Source: an uncultured Halieaceae bacterium (GTDB taxonomy: Bacteria; Pseudomonadota; Gammaproteobacteria; Pseudomonadales; Halieaceae). From it: DNA of 40,488 nt. A program made the translations under genes and the position numbers. Position 1 is the stretch's first letter. Every line of letters begins with the position of its first letter. Below, one piece after another: positions 23,417 through 33,256 of this stretch. Where the stretch lies: positions 1 to 40,488 of the forward strand of contig CAJWEV010000017.1 of the NCBI GenBank assembly GCA_913031575.1, read 5' to 3'. The notes below the pieces were generated by a model, which was not told where the DNA came from, did no database searches, and saw only the letters and a list, made by a program, of their open reading frames with translations.

Positions 23417-23452
23417 TTTCCTGACTTTTTTTAAAAGAAGTGGAGATTTATC

Positions 23453-23902
23453 GTGTTCAGGGGAGTACAGCACATCAATCTGGATGCAAAAGGGCGGTTA
23501 TCTGTCCCTGCACGCCAGCGCGAGTCGCTTTTGGATATCAGTGCAGGCTCCATTGTTGTCACCATCGACACACAGTCGTCCTGTTTGGTCCTCTACCCGC
23601 TGAGGGAGTGGGAGCGCATCGAGCGAGATGTTCAAAATCTTCCGACGCTGAACCCGGCAGTTCGACGTTTCCAAAGGCTGGTCTTGGGCTATGCCAGTGA
23701 CCTTGATCTTGATAGCAACGGTCGCGTTTTGCTTCCCGGCGCCTTGCGCGAATACGCACATTTGGAGAAGCGAGTTGTTCTGGTTGGACAGGGAAATAAG
23801 TTAGAGCTCTGGTCAGAGTCTCTGTGGGAGGCTGAGTGTGAGGCAGCACTGGCGGCCGATGAAGGCGAACTCCCTGCTGAGTTGATGGAGTTGAAACTTT
23901 GA
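23453..23902 (+). CDS. mraZ: Transcriptional regulator MraZ
   Basis: MraZ is an AbrB-like DNA-binding protein that forms ring-shaped oligomers and represses the dcw cluster. The 149-residue protein has the two SpoVT/AbrB-type half domains, each with the D-x-K/N-G-R pattern: HINLDAKGRLSVPARQR near the N terminus and LDSNGRVLLPGALREYA in the middle. The start is GTG with GGAG seven bases upstream, giving the family N terminus MFRG. It is the first gene of the dcw cluster, just downstream of its own probable operator, and overlaps rsmH by four bases. Confidence 0.96.
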   Translation: MFRGVQHINLDAKGRLSVPARQRESLLDISAGSIVVTIDTQSSCLVLYPLREWERIERDVQNLPTLNPAVRRFQRLVLGYASDLDLDSNGRVLLPGALREYAHLEKRVVLVGQGNKLELWSESLWEAECEAALAADEGELPAELMELKL

Positions 23903-24816
23903 GTCAGGCGGAGCATGTTCCCGTATTGCTTGAAGAGTCGGTTGCGGCGCTCGCTATCAAACCCGATGGCGTCTATCTCGACGGCACCTTTGGGCGGGGC
24001 GGCCATAGCCGGGCAATTCTCAATTCATTGTCGTCCGCTGGGAGTTTGATTGCATTTGATAAGGATCCTCAGGCGGAGCGCTCGGCAGGGCAATTCGCCG
24101 ATGACCACCGTTTCGAATTTGTGCCCGCAAGTTTTGCTGACGTTTCTTCTCGTATCGCCAAGGCAGAGCTCGATGGCATTTTGCTTGATCTTGGTGTGTC
24201 ATCACCTCAGCTTGACGACGCTGAGCGCGGATTTGGCTTTAGTGATAACGGTCCGCTCGATATGCGAATGGATACGCGAGTAGGTATTACCGCCGCGGAG
24301 TGGCTGGCAACGGCTTCCGAGGCCGATATTGCAGATGTCATCAAGACTTACGGTGAGGAGCGGTTTGCTAAGCGAATGGCGTCGGCCATCATTAAGGCGC
24401 GTGCTGAGTCACCGATAACGCACACAAAGCAGTTGGCCACGATTGTGGCTGAGGCCAATCCGAAGTGGGAGCCAAACAAGCACCCAGCAACGCGGGCTTT
24501 CCAGGCTATTCGCATTTTCATCAACAGAGAGCTTGATGATCTAGAAGCTGCCCTCGGGCAGATGGTTGATGCGTTGTCCGAGGGTGGTCGCCTGGTAGTC
24601 ATCAGTTTCCACTCTTTAGAAGATCGCATTGTGAAGCGCTTCATGCGTGACCAAGCGCGGGGTCAGAAGCTCCCAAAGTATGTGCCTGTTATCGACAGCG
24701 ATACGGGCAAAACACTGAACTTGATTGGCAAGGCCGTAAAGCCCTCAATCAGTGAAGTGCAACGCAATCCCCGATCTCGGTCAGCGATTATGCGCGTGGC
24801 GGAGCGTCGAGCATGA
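23899..24816 (+). CDS. rsmH: 16S rRNA (cytosine-1402-N4)-methyltransferase RsmH
   Basis: RsmH (MraW) methylates N4 of C1402 of 16S rRNA using SAM. The 305-residue protein starts SQAEHVPVLLEESV and has the SAM loop YLDGTFGRGGHSRAIL, the LLDLGVSSPQLDDAERGFGF motif, PLDMRMD, and the C-terminal VVISFHSLEDRIVKRFM. The start is TTG within a TTGA overlap of the mraZ stop, with GGAG eight bases upstream. The stop overlaps ftsL as ATGA. Confidence 0.96.
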   Translation: MSQAEHVPVLLEESVAALAIKPDGVYLDGTFGRGGHSRAILNSLSSAGSLIAFDKDPQAERSAGQFADDHRFEFVPASFADVSSRIAKAELDGILLDLGVSSPQLDDAERGFGFSDNGPLDMRMDTRVGITAAEWLATASEADIADVIKTYGEERFAKRMASAIIKARAESPITHTKQLATIVAEANPKWEPNKHPATRAFQAIRIFINRELDDLEAALGQMVDALSEGGRLVVISFHSLEDRIVKRFMRDQARGQKLPKYVPVIDSDTGKTLNLIGKAVKPSISEVQRNPRSRSAIMRVAERRA

Positions 24817-25094
24817 TTCGCAGTTTTCTTATATCACCCCTGGGCCATGCTGCCTGCTTCCTTGCTGTTGTGGTCAGCGCGCTGTCGGTGGTTAAGGAAA
24901 CGCATCAAACCAGAATGCTGTTTGCGACGCTTCAGGTGCAGGAAAGCGAACGTTGGCAGTTGCAGGAGGACTACAGTCGCCTCGTTCTCGAGTACTCAAC
25001 ACTTTCGGCGCCGCATCGCGTTAGCGCCATATCTCGTACGTCACTCACCATGACATCGCCGGACACGGGCGCTATTAGAGTGGTGATCGAATGA
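24813..25094 (+). CDS. ftsL: Cell division protein FtsL
   Basis: FtsL forms the FtsQLB subcomplex that activates FtsWI at the septum. The 93-residue protein has a short cytoplasmic N terminus, one membrane helix (about residues 8-27) and a periplasmic coiled coil (about 28-75, with ESERWQLQEDYSRLVLEYSTL), the usual bitopic layout. It is slightly shorter than E. coli FtsL (121) because the cytoplasmic part is brief. Overlaps rsmH and ftsI by four bases each. Confidence 0.92.
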   Translation: MIRSFLISPLGHAACFLAVVVSALSVVKETHQTRMLFATLQVQESERWQLQEDYSRLVLEYSTLSAPHRVSAISRTSLTMTSPDTGAIRVVIE

Positions 25095-26848
25095 GTGCCA
25101 AAGCCAACGCGACTCCCATCTTCACATGGCGCATTATCGTCGTAACGGCATTGCTTGCTGGCTTGTTTGGCATGTTGGTTCTGCGTTTAGTTCAGCTTCA
25201 GGTCGGAGCGAGCCAACATGGAGCTCATTTCCTGCAGCGCCAAGGTGACCTTCGCGCTGTGCGATCAGCAGAAATTCCGGCTTACCGGGGGTTGATTACC
25301 GATCGGCGCGGAGCGCCATTAGCAGTGTCCACGCCGGTTGTAACTCTCTGGGCAAATCCGCAGGAGCTGCGCGGCAGTGGTCGCGAGGTCGAGCTCGCTG
25401 AGTTAACGAATCTTCCAGTCTCTGAGTTTACATCGCGCCTGGATCGCTATCGTAAAAAGCAATTCATGTATCTCGCGAGGCATCAAACGCCTCAAACGGC
25501 GCGAACAGTCCTCGCGGCAGATATCCCCGGTGTCTATGCACAGCGAGAGTATAAGCGTTTTTACCCTGCAGGCGAGGTGGTCTCGCAGTTGGTGGGCACT
25601 ACTAACATCGATGGTGCCGGAGCAACTGGCGTTGAACTGGTTTTCGACAGCCAGCTCCAAGGCCAACCGGGCAAAAAGCGCTTCATTAAAGATCTTCATG
25701 GTGAGGCGATTAGAGATATTGGCGTGGTGTCGGAGGCTGCGGATGGTGAGTCCATTCAGCTCAGTATTGATCTTCGGCTCCAGCACGTGCAGCACCGAGA
25801 GTTGTTGCGTGCAATGAGGGAAACTGGCGCATCCGCCGCCTCTGCGGTGACGATCGATGCTATGACGGGCGAAATTCTAGCGATGACCAATCTACCGTCA
25901 TTCAATCCAAATAGACGGGGTCAGTTGGATCTTGCAGATATGCGCAATCGGGTTGTCACTGACGTCTTCGAGCCCGGTTCAACGGTGAAGCCATTGACTC
26001 TGGTAGCGGCCCTCGAAAGCGGTGAGTTCGACATTGAAACCCTGATCGATACATCGCCTGGCCGCATTACTGTAGGTAATAAGGTGCTCCCTGATCCACG
26101 TAACTACGGTGAAATTACAGTGTCGCGCGTGATTGAGAAATCGAGTCAGGTCGGAGTCACAAAGATGGCCCAGGCCATTGGGCACGAGCACATCATCGAT
26201 GTATTCCAGCGTTTCGGTCTGGGCCAGCTAACGGGTGCCGAGTTCCCGGGCGAGCGCGCAGGTCGTCTACCCGATCATGATTTCTGGAGTGCCATTGATC
26301 GAGTTACTCCCGCGTTTGGCTACGGTTTGTTGGTGACGCCACTGCAATTAGCCCATGCCTATGCCGTCTTTGCTAATGAGGGGCGCATGGTGCCGTTAAC
26401 GCTGCTGGCGCAGATATCGCAAGGTAATGAGCGTGGCGCTAGCGGCGGTCGACAGATCGTCTCACCGGCGGTGGCCCAAAAAGTTGTCACGGTCCTCCAC
26501 AGAGTAACTGGCCCTGAAGGTACAGCTCAGCGCGCCAGGGTCTCAGGCTTTGATGTTGGAGGCAAGACCGGCACGGTTCATAAGGTAGGACATGAGGGCT
26601 ATCTCGACGACCGCTATATCGCGTTGTTTGCTGGCGTCGCGCCTGTCGAGTCACCGCGTTATGTGACGGTCGTTGTAATCGACGAGCCAGAGGGCGACGT
26701 TTATGGCGGTGGCGCGGCAGCTGCACCGGTTTATTCGAGAATTACGCAAGAGCTGTTGCGGATACGAAATGTCGTCCCCAATTCGGCCGAGCCAGTGTCG
26801 AATGGCCGCATGTTGGCTTCGTCGAGAAAGGGTGATTCCCGTGCCTGA
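25091..26848 (+). CDS. ftsI: Septal peptidoglycan transpeptidase FtsI (PBP3)
   Basis: FtsI is the class B penicillin-binding protein that crosslinks septal peptidoglycan with FtsW. The 585-residue protein has an N-terminal membrane anchor (about residues 12-34), a pedestal domain with YRGLITDRRGAPLAVSTP, and a transpeptidase domain: nucleophile Ser297 in STVK, then KSSQVGVTK (351-353), and KTGT (492-495). The second motif is normally S-x-N; here it reads Ser-Ser-Gln from an unambiguous CAG codon. The three motifs are spaced as in E. coli PBP3 and the length is typical, so the protein is probably active. Overlaps ftsL and murE. Confidence 0.96.
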   Translation: MSAKANATPIFTWRIIVVTALLAGLFGMLVLRLVQLQVGASQHGAHFLQRQGDLRAVRSAEIPAYRGLITDRRGAPLAVSTPVVTLWANPQELRGSGREVELAELTNLPVSEFTSRLDRYRKKQFMYLARHQTPQTARTVLAADIPGVYAQREYKRFYPAGEVVSQLVGTTNIDGAGATGVELVFDSQLQGQPGKKRFIKDLHGEAIRDIGVVSEAADGESIQLSIDLRLQHVQHRELLRAMRETGASAASAVTIDAMTGEILAMTNLPSFNPNRRGQLDLADMRNRVVTDVFEPGSTVKPLTLVAALESGEFDIETLIDTSPGRITVGNKVLPDPRNYGEITVSRVIEKSSQVGVTKMAQAIGHEHIIDVFQRFGLGQLTGAEFPGERAGRLPDHDFWSAIDRVTPAFGYGLLVTPLQLAHAYAVFANEGRMVPLTLLAQISQGNERGASGGRQIVSPAVAQKVVTVLHRVTGPEGTAQRARVSGFDVGGKTGTVHKVGHEGYLDDRYIALFAGVAPVESPRYVTVVVIDEPEGDVYGGGAAAAPVYSRITQELLRIRNVVPNSAEPVSNGRMLASSRKGDSRA

Positions 26849-28313
26849 GATGAATCTTGCCGCGTTGACTCAATCGGTGGCTCAGGTGCCTGAGACATTG
26901 AACGGCCTGATGGCGAGCGGATTGTCCCTGGACAGCCGATCTATTGAGAGCGGTGGTGTTTTCGTGGCCCTGCGAGGTTTGGTGTCGGACGGCAGAGAGT
27001 ATATTGACGCAGCGTTTGCTCGCGGTGCAGTAGCGGTTTTGGCGGAGGCCGAGGGCCTGGAGTCTTCTGATTCACGGGTCATACCGGTTCATGGATTGAG
27101 GGCACAGCTTGGCGAGATAGCTAGACGGTTTTACGCAGACCCCAGTAAAGATCTCTCACTGTTAGCGGTGACTGGCACAAATGGTAAAACCAGCATTACC
27201 GACTACATAGGTCAGCTTTTGCGCCTCTTAGGCGCATCGGCTGGCACGATCGGCACCTTGGGAGCGAGAACGCGCGCAGGTGAAGCGGTCGATGCTCAAA
27301 ATACAACGCCCGATATTCTGTCATTAAACCAACACCTTGCTGAATGGCGTGATGCGGGAGTGCGTCATGTAGCCATTGAGGCCTCGAGTCATGCGCTAGA
27401 GCAGGGCCGCTTGGACGGCCTCACGGTCCACACCGGTGTGTTCAGCAATCTAACCCGAGACCACCTGGACTACCACGGCGATCTCGAGAGTTATCGCAAC
27501 GCAAAACTTCGCCTCTTTACTGAATTTTTGCCTTCGCGTGTCATTTATAACGCGGATCATGAGGCGACACACGAGGCACGGGAGGCATCATCAAGTCCAG
27601 CATTTGGCGTGTCTTATATCGACCCAAATGCCGATGTTTACGTGAAAGTAGTGAGCGAAACCTCATCGGGCTTAGAGTTTCAGATTCATTCCCCATTTGG
27701 CACAGCTGATATCAAGACCGCACTCCACGGTCGGTTTAACGCGTTTAATGTCACTGCCGCCGTTGTTGCCGTCACAGGGCTGGGGTTCCCCTTCACGGAG
27801 GTGGTAAACGCGGCCTCGCATCTGCTGCCCGTTGTTGGTCGGATGCAAGAGGTCAAAGGTGGTGGTGATATCCGAGTGGTCGTGGACTACGCCCACACGC
27901 CCGATGCGCTAGCCAGTGCGCTCAGTGCACTTAAACAATCATGTACTGGGGCGCTTTGGGTTGTCTTTGGATGCGGTGGTGACCGCGATGCGGGTAAGCG
28001 TTTTGAGATGGGTCGCATTGCTGACTCACTCGCGGATCAGCTGGTAGTCACCAACGACAATCCGCGTTCGGAATCGCCTGAGATGATTGCCGAGGACATA
28101 TTGATCGGCATCACTGGCTCACCCTGTCATGTTGAGCTCGATCGCGGCACCGCTATTCGTCATGCGGTGCTCAATGCGCGATCCGGTGACACTGTCCTAG
28201 TTGCGGGTAAGGGCCATGAGAACTACCAGCTGGCTGGAAATAACAAGCTCGACTTCTCGGATGTGAGCTGCGCGGCGCAGGTGCTGCGAGAGCGGGAGGT
28301 GGCGCATGCTTGA
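26841..28313 (+). CDS. murE: UDP-MurNAc-tripeptide synthetase MurE (meso-DAP adding)
   Basis: MurE adds the third residue to UDP-MurNAc-L-Ala-D-Glu. The 490-residue ligase has the ATP loop TGTNGKT (111-117), the HVAIEASSHALEQGRLDG segment, NLTRDHLDYHG, and DNPRSE at 406-411, the motif that recognises meso-diaminopimelate rather than lysine. The frame is open upstream into ftsI, but GTG at 26841 (overlapping the ftsI stop by eight bases) fits the family N terminus; ATG at 26850 is an alternative. Confidence 0.96.
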   Translation: MPEMNLAALTQSVAQVPETLNGLMASGLSLDSRSIESGGVFVALRGLVSDGREYIDAAFARGAVAVLAEAEGLESSDSRVIPVHGLRAQLGEIARRFYADPSKDLSLLAVTGTNGKTSITDYIGQLLRLLGASAGTIGTLGARTRAGEAVDAQNTTPDILSLNQHLAEWRDAGVRHVAIEASSHALEQGRLDGLTVHTGVFSNLTRDHLDYHGDLESYRNAKLRLFTEFLPSRVIYNADHEATHEAREASSSPAFGVSYIDPNADVYVKVVSETSSGLEFQIHSPFGTADIKTALHGRFNAFNVTAAVVAVTGLGFPFTEVVNAASHLLPVVGRMQEVKGGGDIRVVVDYAHTPDALASALSALKQSCTGALWVVFGCGGDRDAGKRFEMGRIADSLADQLVVTNDNPRSESPEMIAEDILIGITGSPCHVELDRGTAIRHAVLNARSGDTVLVAGKGHENYQLAGNNKLDFSDVSCAAQVLREREVAHA

Positions 28314-29667
28314 GCTTCGTCTCTCTGAATTAGCCCGAAGCTTGGGTGTCGCCTGCGAGAGTGGTGACACTGTTGTGACGGGTCTGGCGATCGACAGCCG
28401 AGCCGTGAAACCTGGTGATCTATTTGTGGCGATCGATGGTGAGCGTGTCGATGGGCACGACTTTATCGATGACGCATTAGACAATGGTGCAGCCGCTATA
28501 GCTCTCACTCGGCCGATTAACCTCGCTGCCCCACATATAAAGGCTGCTGACTCGCATCAGGTGTGCGCGATCTATGGCCAACTCATCAGAGAGCGATTCA
28601 ATGGCTCGGTGATCGGAATCACGGGCAGTGCTGGCAAAACGACTACGAAATCATTTCTTGAGTCTATTTGCGGGCTTGCAGGGACTACGATCGCCACATT
28701 GGGTAACCAGAATAATGAGCTGGGTGTTCCTTTGACCCTTGCAAGACTGTCAGCAGACCCTGCTTTTGCGATCGTTGAAATGGGGGCTGCGCAGAGAGGT
28801 GATATCGCTTATTTGAAGTTAATGACCGCCCCTCAAGTGGTCGTGCTTCTTAACGCGCTCGAGGCGCATGTAGGTCGTTTTGGAAGTCCAGAGGCGATTG
28901 TAGAGACGAAGGGTGAGATTCTCGATGACCTCACCAGCTCCGATACGGCCATATTAAATGCGGACCAATCGCACTTCTCAGCGTGGCACCTGCGAGCAGC
29001 ACCTGCGCGAATTATCTCCTTTGGCGAAAGCAGCACTGCAGATGTTCAGCTCGTGGATGTGATTGATCGTGGCTTCGATGGCTCGGATATTGTCGTTGAT
29101 GCAATGGGGATAAGAATGTCATTGTGCCTTTCCATTCCAGGCAAAGGCGGTGTGACCAATGCATTGGCGGCCATCGCCGCGGCGATGGCGCTTGATATAG
29201 ATGCATCACTGACTGCCCAAGGTATTGAAACCCTTTCTCCCGTTGAGGGGAGGGGTAATACACTTCGCCTCGATAAGGGCATCCGCCTGATCGATGACAG
29301 TTACAACGCGAGTCCCTCGAGCGTTATGGCTGCGCTCGATACACTGAAACTCGCCAGACCACCGCGCACCGCAGTGCTCGCCGATATGTTGGAGTTGGGT
29401 GATGACGGACCTGATTATCACCGAGAGGTGGGTCGGCATTTATCAGATCTAGGTATTGAACGCGTCATTGCCGTGGGCGAGCTATCAGCGCACATCTCAG
29501 ATAACTGCGCTTCTAACACTTTGCACTTTGCCACTACCGACCAGTTGTTGGCTGATCGCCCTGATTTTTTTCAGGACGAAACAATTTTGGTTAAGGGGTC
29601 CCGCGGTATGCAGCTAGATCGCTTTGTGACTTCAATGAAAGCATCCGCGGGAGAGGCAACGTGTTAA
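28306..29667 (+). CDS. murF: UDP-MurNAc-tripeptide-D-Ala-D-Ala ligase MurF
   Basis: MurF adds D-Ala-D-Ala to complete the UDP-MurNAc pentapeptide. The 453 residues include the N-terminal UDP-binding domain ([17 protein letters not shown]), the ATP loop TGSAGKTTT (106-114), [13 protein letters not shown], the ligase stretch [10 protein letters not shown], and [16 protein letters not shown]. Typical length. It overlaps murE by eight bases and mraY by seven. Confidence 0.96.
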   Translation: MLELRLSELARSLGVACESGDTVVTGLAIDSRAVKPGDLFVAIDGERVDGHDFIDDALDNGAAAIALTRPINLAAPHIKAADSHQVCAIYGQLIRERFNGSVIGITGSAGKTTTKSFLESICGLAGTTIATLGNQNNELGVPLTLARLSADPAFAIVEMGAAQRGDIAYLKLMTAPQVVVLLNALEAHVGRFGSPEAIVETKGEILDDLTSSDTAILNADQSHFSAWHLRAAPARIISFGESSTADVQLVDVIDRGFDGSDIVVDAMGIRMSLCLSIPGKGGVTNALAAIAAAMALDIDASLTAQGIETLSPVEGRGNTLRLDKGIRLIDDSYNASPSSVMAALDTLKLARPPRTAVLADMLELGDDGPDYHREVGRHLSDLGIERVIAVGELSAHISDNCASNTLHFATTDQLLADRPDFFQDETILVKGSRGMQLDRFVTSMKASAGEATC

Positions 29668-30743
29668 CTTGGCTCGCACAACAGTTGGCGGCGTGGGAAT
29701 CTGCATTCTCCGTTTTTCAGTACATCACGCTGCGCGGCATCCTATCTGCGATGACGGCTCTGGTCGTCGCCACTCTGGTGGGTCCGCGAATGATTCGCTG
29801 GCTTCAAGAGATGCAAATCGGGCAGGCGGTGCGCGTCGATGGTCCTCAGTCGCATTTGAGCAAAGCTGGCACCCCGACCATGGGGGGTGCGCTCATCATT
29901 GTCGCGATTGCCTCGGGCACCTTGCTTTGGGGTGATCTATCAAGCAAGTATCTCTGGGTGGCTCTCCTTACCACGGTATTGTTTGGCGCGATCGGCTGGG
30001 TTGACGATTATCGAAAGGTAGTTGAGAAAGACTCGCGAGGTCTACCGGCACGCTGGAAATACTTTTGGCAGTCCGTGGTCGGCTTGGCAGCGGTCAGCTA
30101 TCTGTTTACCACATCGACTCAAGGCCCCGAGTTGACCCTCTATCTTCCGTTCCTTAAGGACTTTGCGCTGGCAATGGGAATCCTTTTTATCCCCTGGGCT
30201 TACCTTGTGGTTGTTGGCTCGAGCAATGCCGTTAATTTGACCGATGGGCTCGATGGTCTGGCGATTCTCCCCACAGTCATGGTGGCTGTGGGCTTGGGCA
30301 TGATTGCTTATGTCACCGGGCGTGTGGATTTCGCGTCCTATTTGAATATCGCCTACGTTGCAGGTGCTGGTGAGATGGTTGTTTTCTGTGGCGCTATCGC
30401 TGGTGCGGGACTGGGATTCTTGTGGTTTAACACTTACCCAGCCATGGTTTTCATGGGAGATGTCGGTGCGCTAGCACTGGGTGCTGCGCTGGGTATTGTC
30501 GCCGTCATCATCCGGCAGGAACTGGTGCTCTTTATAATGGGTGGTGTTTTTGTCATTGAAACACTGTCCGTGATTATTCAGGTTGCCTCTTTCAAGTTAC
30601 GCGGCAAGCGTGTCTTCAAAATGGCGCCCATTCATCATCACTTCGAACTCTCCGGTTGGCCCGAGCCGCGCGTGATTGTCCGTTTTTGGATTATTACAGC
30701 GATGCTTGTGCTCTTCGGATTGGCGACGCTGAAGCTGAGGTAG
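29661..30743 (+). CDS. mraY: Phospho-N-acetylmuramoyl-pentapeptide-transferase MraY
   Basis: MraY transfers phospho-MurNAc-pentapeptide to undecaprenyl phosphate to form lipid I at the inner membrane. The 360-residue protein has about ten membrane segments, with the conserved loops [13 protein letters not shown], the Asp-Asp pair in [19 protein letters not shown], and [15 protein letters not shown] that binds nucleotide. Length equals E. coli MraY. GTG start with GGGAGAGG upstream. Confidence 0.97.
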   Translation: MLTWLAQQLAAWESAFSVFQYITLRGILSAMTALVVATLVGPRMIRWLQEMQIGQAVRVDGPQSHLSKAGTPTMGGALIIVAIASGTLLWGDLSSKYLWVALLTTVLFGAIGWVDDYRKVVEKDSRGLPARWKYFWQSVVGLAAVSYLFTTSTQGPELTLYLPFLKDFALAMGILFIPWAYLVVVGSSNAVNLTDGLDGLAILPTVMVAVGLGMIAYVTGRVDFASYLNIAYVAGAGEMVVFCGAIAGAGLGFLWFNTYPAMVFMGDVGALALGAALGIVAVIIRQELVLFIMGGVFVIETLSVIIQVASFKLRGKRVFKMAPIHHHFELSGWPEPRVIVRFWIITAMLVLFGLATLKLR

Positions 30744-30749
30744 GACTGA

Positions 30750-32105
30750 ATGATGCCTGAGCTGATCTCCAGTTCGGTTCGACGCGGCGTTCTCGGTATG
30801 GGTTATACCGGGCGCTCCATTGCGCGCTACTGGAAGGCACAAGGCATACCGTTTATTGCCATGGATACGCGCGAGGAACTCTCCAATGACCTCACTTTGC
30901 GTCGTGAACTTGAGGGCGTTGAAGCACACTTCGGAGAGATTAATGAGACCGTGCTCAGGCAAGTTGATCTTCTGATTGCCTCGCCGGGAATTGCGATGGA
31001 TTCAGCTGTCATCAGTCTGGCGCGGTCACTCAACATTGAAGTGCGCGGCGACATCGATTTGTTTGCGCGAGAGGCTCAAGCGCCCGTCATCGGTATTACG
31101 GGCTCCAACGGCAAATCGACAGTGACAACTTTTGTGGGGCAGTTGCTGACATCTTGTGGCCTCAATGTCTCAATCGGTGGGAACTTGGGGACGCCAGCGC
31201 TTGAGTTGCTCAATGATCCAGCCGATGCGTATGTGCTTGAGCTGTCTTCCTTCCAATTGGAGCGGGCAGGTGACCTGAATCTCGCAGTTGCCGCAGTCCT
31301 TAATTTATCGCCTGATCATCTCGATCGACATCACACGATGCCGCTGTATCACCTCGCTAAGCACCGGATCTTCGCGGGAGCGCAGCATGTGGTTGCGAAC
31401 TACCGAGACTCGCTGACTCAGCCTGTCGGGAAGGGCGACGTACCATGGACCTTATGGCGTGACAATGAACCGGATATTCAACAGCTAGGTGTGCGTAATT
31501 ACGAGGGCACCCCTTGGATCTATTTTGGGTTTGAGCCGCTGTACCCACTTTCGGATGTACCGCTGGTTGGTCACCACAATATTAATAACCTGTTGGCTGC
31601 TTTGGCAATTTGCCACGCCATGGGTCTGCCGTACGAGCAGGTCGTTGAGGGCATAAGGAGCCTCAATGGCCTCCCGCACCGATGCGAGCTGGTCGCCGTT
31701 AGAGACGGTGTTCGATTTGTTAACGACAGCAAGGGTACCAACGTGGGAGCAACTGTGGCTGCTCTCGAGGGGCTAGCGGATGGTCGCAACATTATTTTAG
31801 TCGCGGGCGGTGAGGGCAAGGGACAGGTATTCGCTCCGCTCGCAAAGGCAGCATCGCTGCACGCAAAGCATGCAGTGCTGATTGGCCGCGATGCAGTAAG
31901 GATTGCGGAAGCTCTCGATGCAACAACGCCATGCACGTTTGCTGACAGCATGGAAGATGCTGTTCGAGCCGCGACCGATATCGCCGCGTCAGACGATGTG
32001 GTGCTGCTGTCACCTGCCTGCGCCAGTTTGGATATGTTCGCTGATTACCGCGCACGTGGTGAGGCTTTTAAAGCCGCGGTACAAGACTGCGAGGATGTTT
32101 CTTAA
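30750..32105 (+). CDS. murD: UDP-MurNAc-L-Ala:D-Glu ligase MurD
   Basis: MurD adds D-glutamate to UDP-MurNAc-L-Ala. The 451-residue ligase has the N-terminal Rossmann domain starting VLGMGYTGRSIARYW, the ATP loop TGSNGKSTV (117-125), the carbamylated-lysine region and LSSFQLERAGDL, NLSPDHLDRHHTM, and FVNDSKGTNVGAT. Two ATG codons begin the gene; AGGA lies five bases before the first. Its stop overlaps the ftsW ATG by one base (TAATG). Confidence 0.96.
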   Translation: MMPELISSSVRRGVLGMGYTGRSIARYWKAQGIPFIAMDTREELSNDLTLRRELEGVEAHFGEINETVLRQVDLLIASPGIAMDSAVISLARSLNIEVRGDIDLFAREAQAPVIGITGSNGKSTVTTFVGQLLTSCGLNVSIGGNLGTPALELLNDPADAYVLELSSFQLERAGDLNLAVAAVLNLSPDHLDRHHTMPLYHLAKHRIFAGAQHVVANYRDSLTQPVGKGDVPWTLWRDNEPDIQQLGVRNYEGTPWIYFGFEPLYPLSDVPLVGHHNINNLLAALAICHAMGLPYEQVVEGIRSLNGLPHRCELVAVRDGVRFVNDSKGTNVGATVAALEGLADGRNIILVAGGEGKGQVFAPLAKAASLHAKHAVLIGRDAVRIAEALDATTPCTFADSMEDAVRAATDIAASDDVVLLSPACASLDMFADYRARGEAFKAAVQDCEDVS

Positions 32106-33256
32106 TGGCGAACTTACCTCGAGAGAATTATGCGGGTACTACGCTGCTCGTTTTGACGATGACGTTGATTTCGATCGGACTCATTGCAATCTCTTCCGCG
32201 TCTATCAGCTTGTCGGAAGCTAAATTTGGTGATGAGTGGCACCACGCAACCCGACATCTTATGTATCTGAGTATTGGCGTCACCTTAGGTGTGATCGCTT
32301 ACTTTGTGCCCGTCGCTATTTGGCGCCAAACATCACCCTGGCTCCTCCTTCTGGCCTTAGCCCTATTGGTGGTTGTTCTGGTGCCCGGTGTGGGGCACAT
32401 CGTTAATGGAAGTCAGCGCTGGATACCTTTGGGTCCCCTGACATTCCAACCCTCCGAATTTGCAAAATTCGCCATGGTCCTCTGGTTGGCCGGGTATATG
32501 GTACGTCACGGTGAAGAGCTTCGAACGGCACTGCGTGGCCTGCTTAAGCCCATTGCGGTGCTTGTTTTTTTCGCAGGCCTGCTACTTATGGAGCCTGATT
32601 TCGGTACCACGGTTATCCTATTGGGAACCGCATTTGGTATGTTGTTCATGGGGGGCGCACGACTAATCAATGTTTTAGGTCTCGTTTCGGCTGCGTTGGC
32701 CATCTTGGTCGGTATGATCGTCATGGCGCCTTATCGCATGAAGCGCTTGATGGCGTACCAAGATCCATGGAGCGACCCCTTTGGAAGCGGCTTCCAGTTA
32801 ATCCAGTCATTGATTGCCTATGGTCGCGGCGAGTGGTTCGGTGTTGGCTTGGGTAACAGCATTCAGAAGTTGTTTTACCTGCCAGAGGCACATACCGACT
32901 TCGTATTTTCGATTTGGGCCGAGGAGACAGGATTGGTAGGTGCTGTCGCTGTCATCGTGCTTTTCGCTGCCTTCGTCGGCCGTATCGTTTTCATGGGCTA
33001 TCGCTCCCTTGCGGAAAAGCGCGAATTTGAATCCTACGTCTGCTTCGGCTTCGCACTAATTTTCGCGGGGCAGGCCTTCGTCAATATGGGCGTTAGCTCG
33101 GGTTTACTCCCGACTAAAGGTTTGACACTACCGTTCATAAGCTACGGCGGTAATAGCCTGTTTGTCAGCTGCATGATGGTTGGTGTATTGCTCAAGCTTG
33201 AACGCAGTCGATCGGATCGGCCTAGGAAAGTTCAAGCTAGGAGGAAGATCACATGA
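32105..33256 (+). CDS. ftsW: Septal peptidoglycan glycosyltransferase FtsW (SEDS family)
   Basis: FtsW polymerises lipid II at the septum with FtsI. The 383-residue protein has about ten membrane helices and the SEDS signatures NGSQRWIPLGPLTFQPSEFAK, MEPDFGTT, the catalytic-loop region YQDPWSDPFGSGFQLIQSL, LPEAHTDFVFSIWAEETG, and GLLPTKGLTLPFISYGG near the end. It lies between murD and murG as usual and overlaps murG by ATGA. Confidence 0.97.
   Translation: MANLPRENYAGTTLLVLTMTLISIGLIAISSASISLSEAKFGDEWHHATRHLMYLSIGVTLGVIAYFVPVAIWRQTSPWLLLLALALLVVVLVPGVGHIVNGSQRWIPLGPLTFQPSEFAKFAMVLWLAGYMVRHGEELRTALRGLLKPIAVLVFFAGLLLMEPDFGTTVILLGTAFGMLFMGGARLINVLGLVSAALAILVGMIVMAPYRMKRLMAYQDPWSDPFGSGFQLIQSLIAYGRGEWFGVGLGNSIQKLFYLPEAHTDFVFSIWAEETGLVGAVAVIVLFAAFVGRIVFMGYRSLAEKREFESYVCFGFALIFAGQAFVNMGVSSGLLPTKGLTLPFISYGGNSLFVSCMMVGVLLKLERSRSDRPRKVQARRKIT

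Noticed and set aside
26703-26840. N-terminal extension of the murE frame inside ftsI
   Set aside because: The extra 46 codons lie within ftsI in another frame and precede the normal MurE start; the GTG at 26841 fits better.
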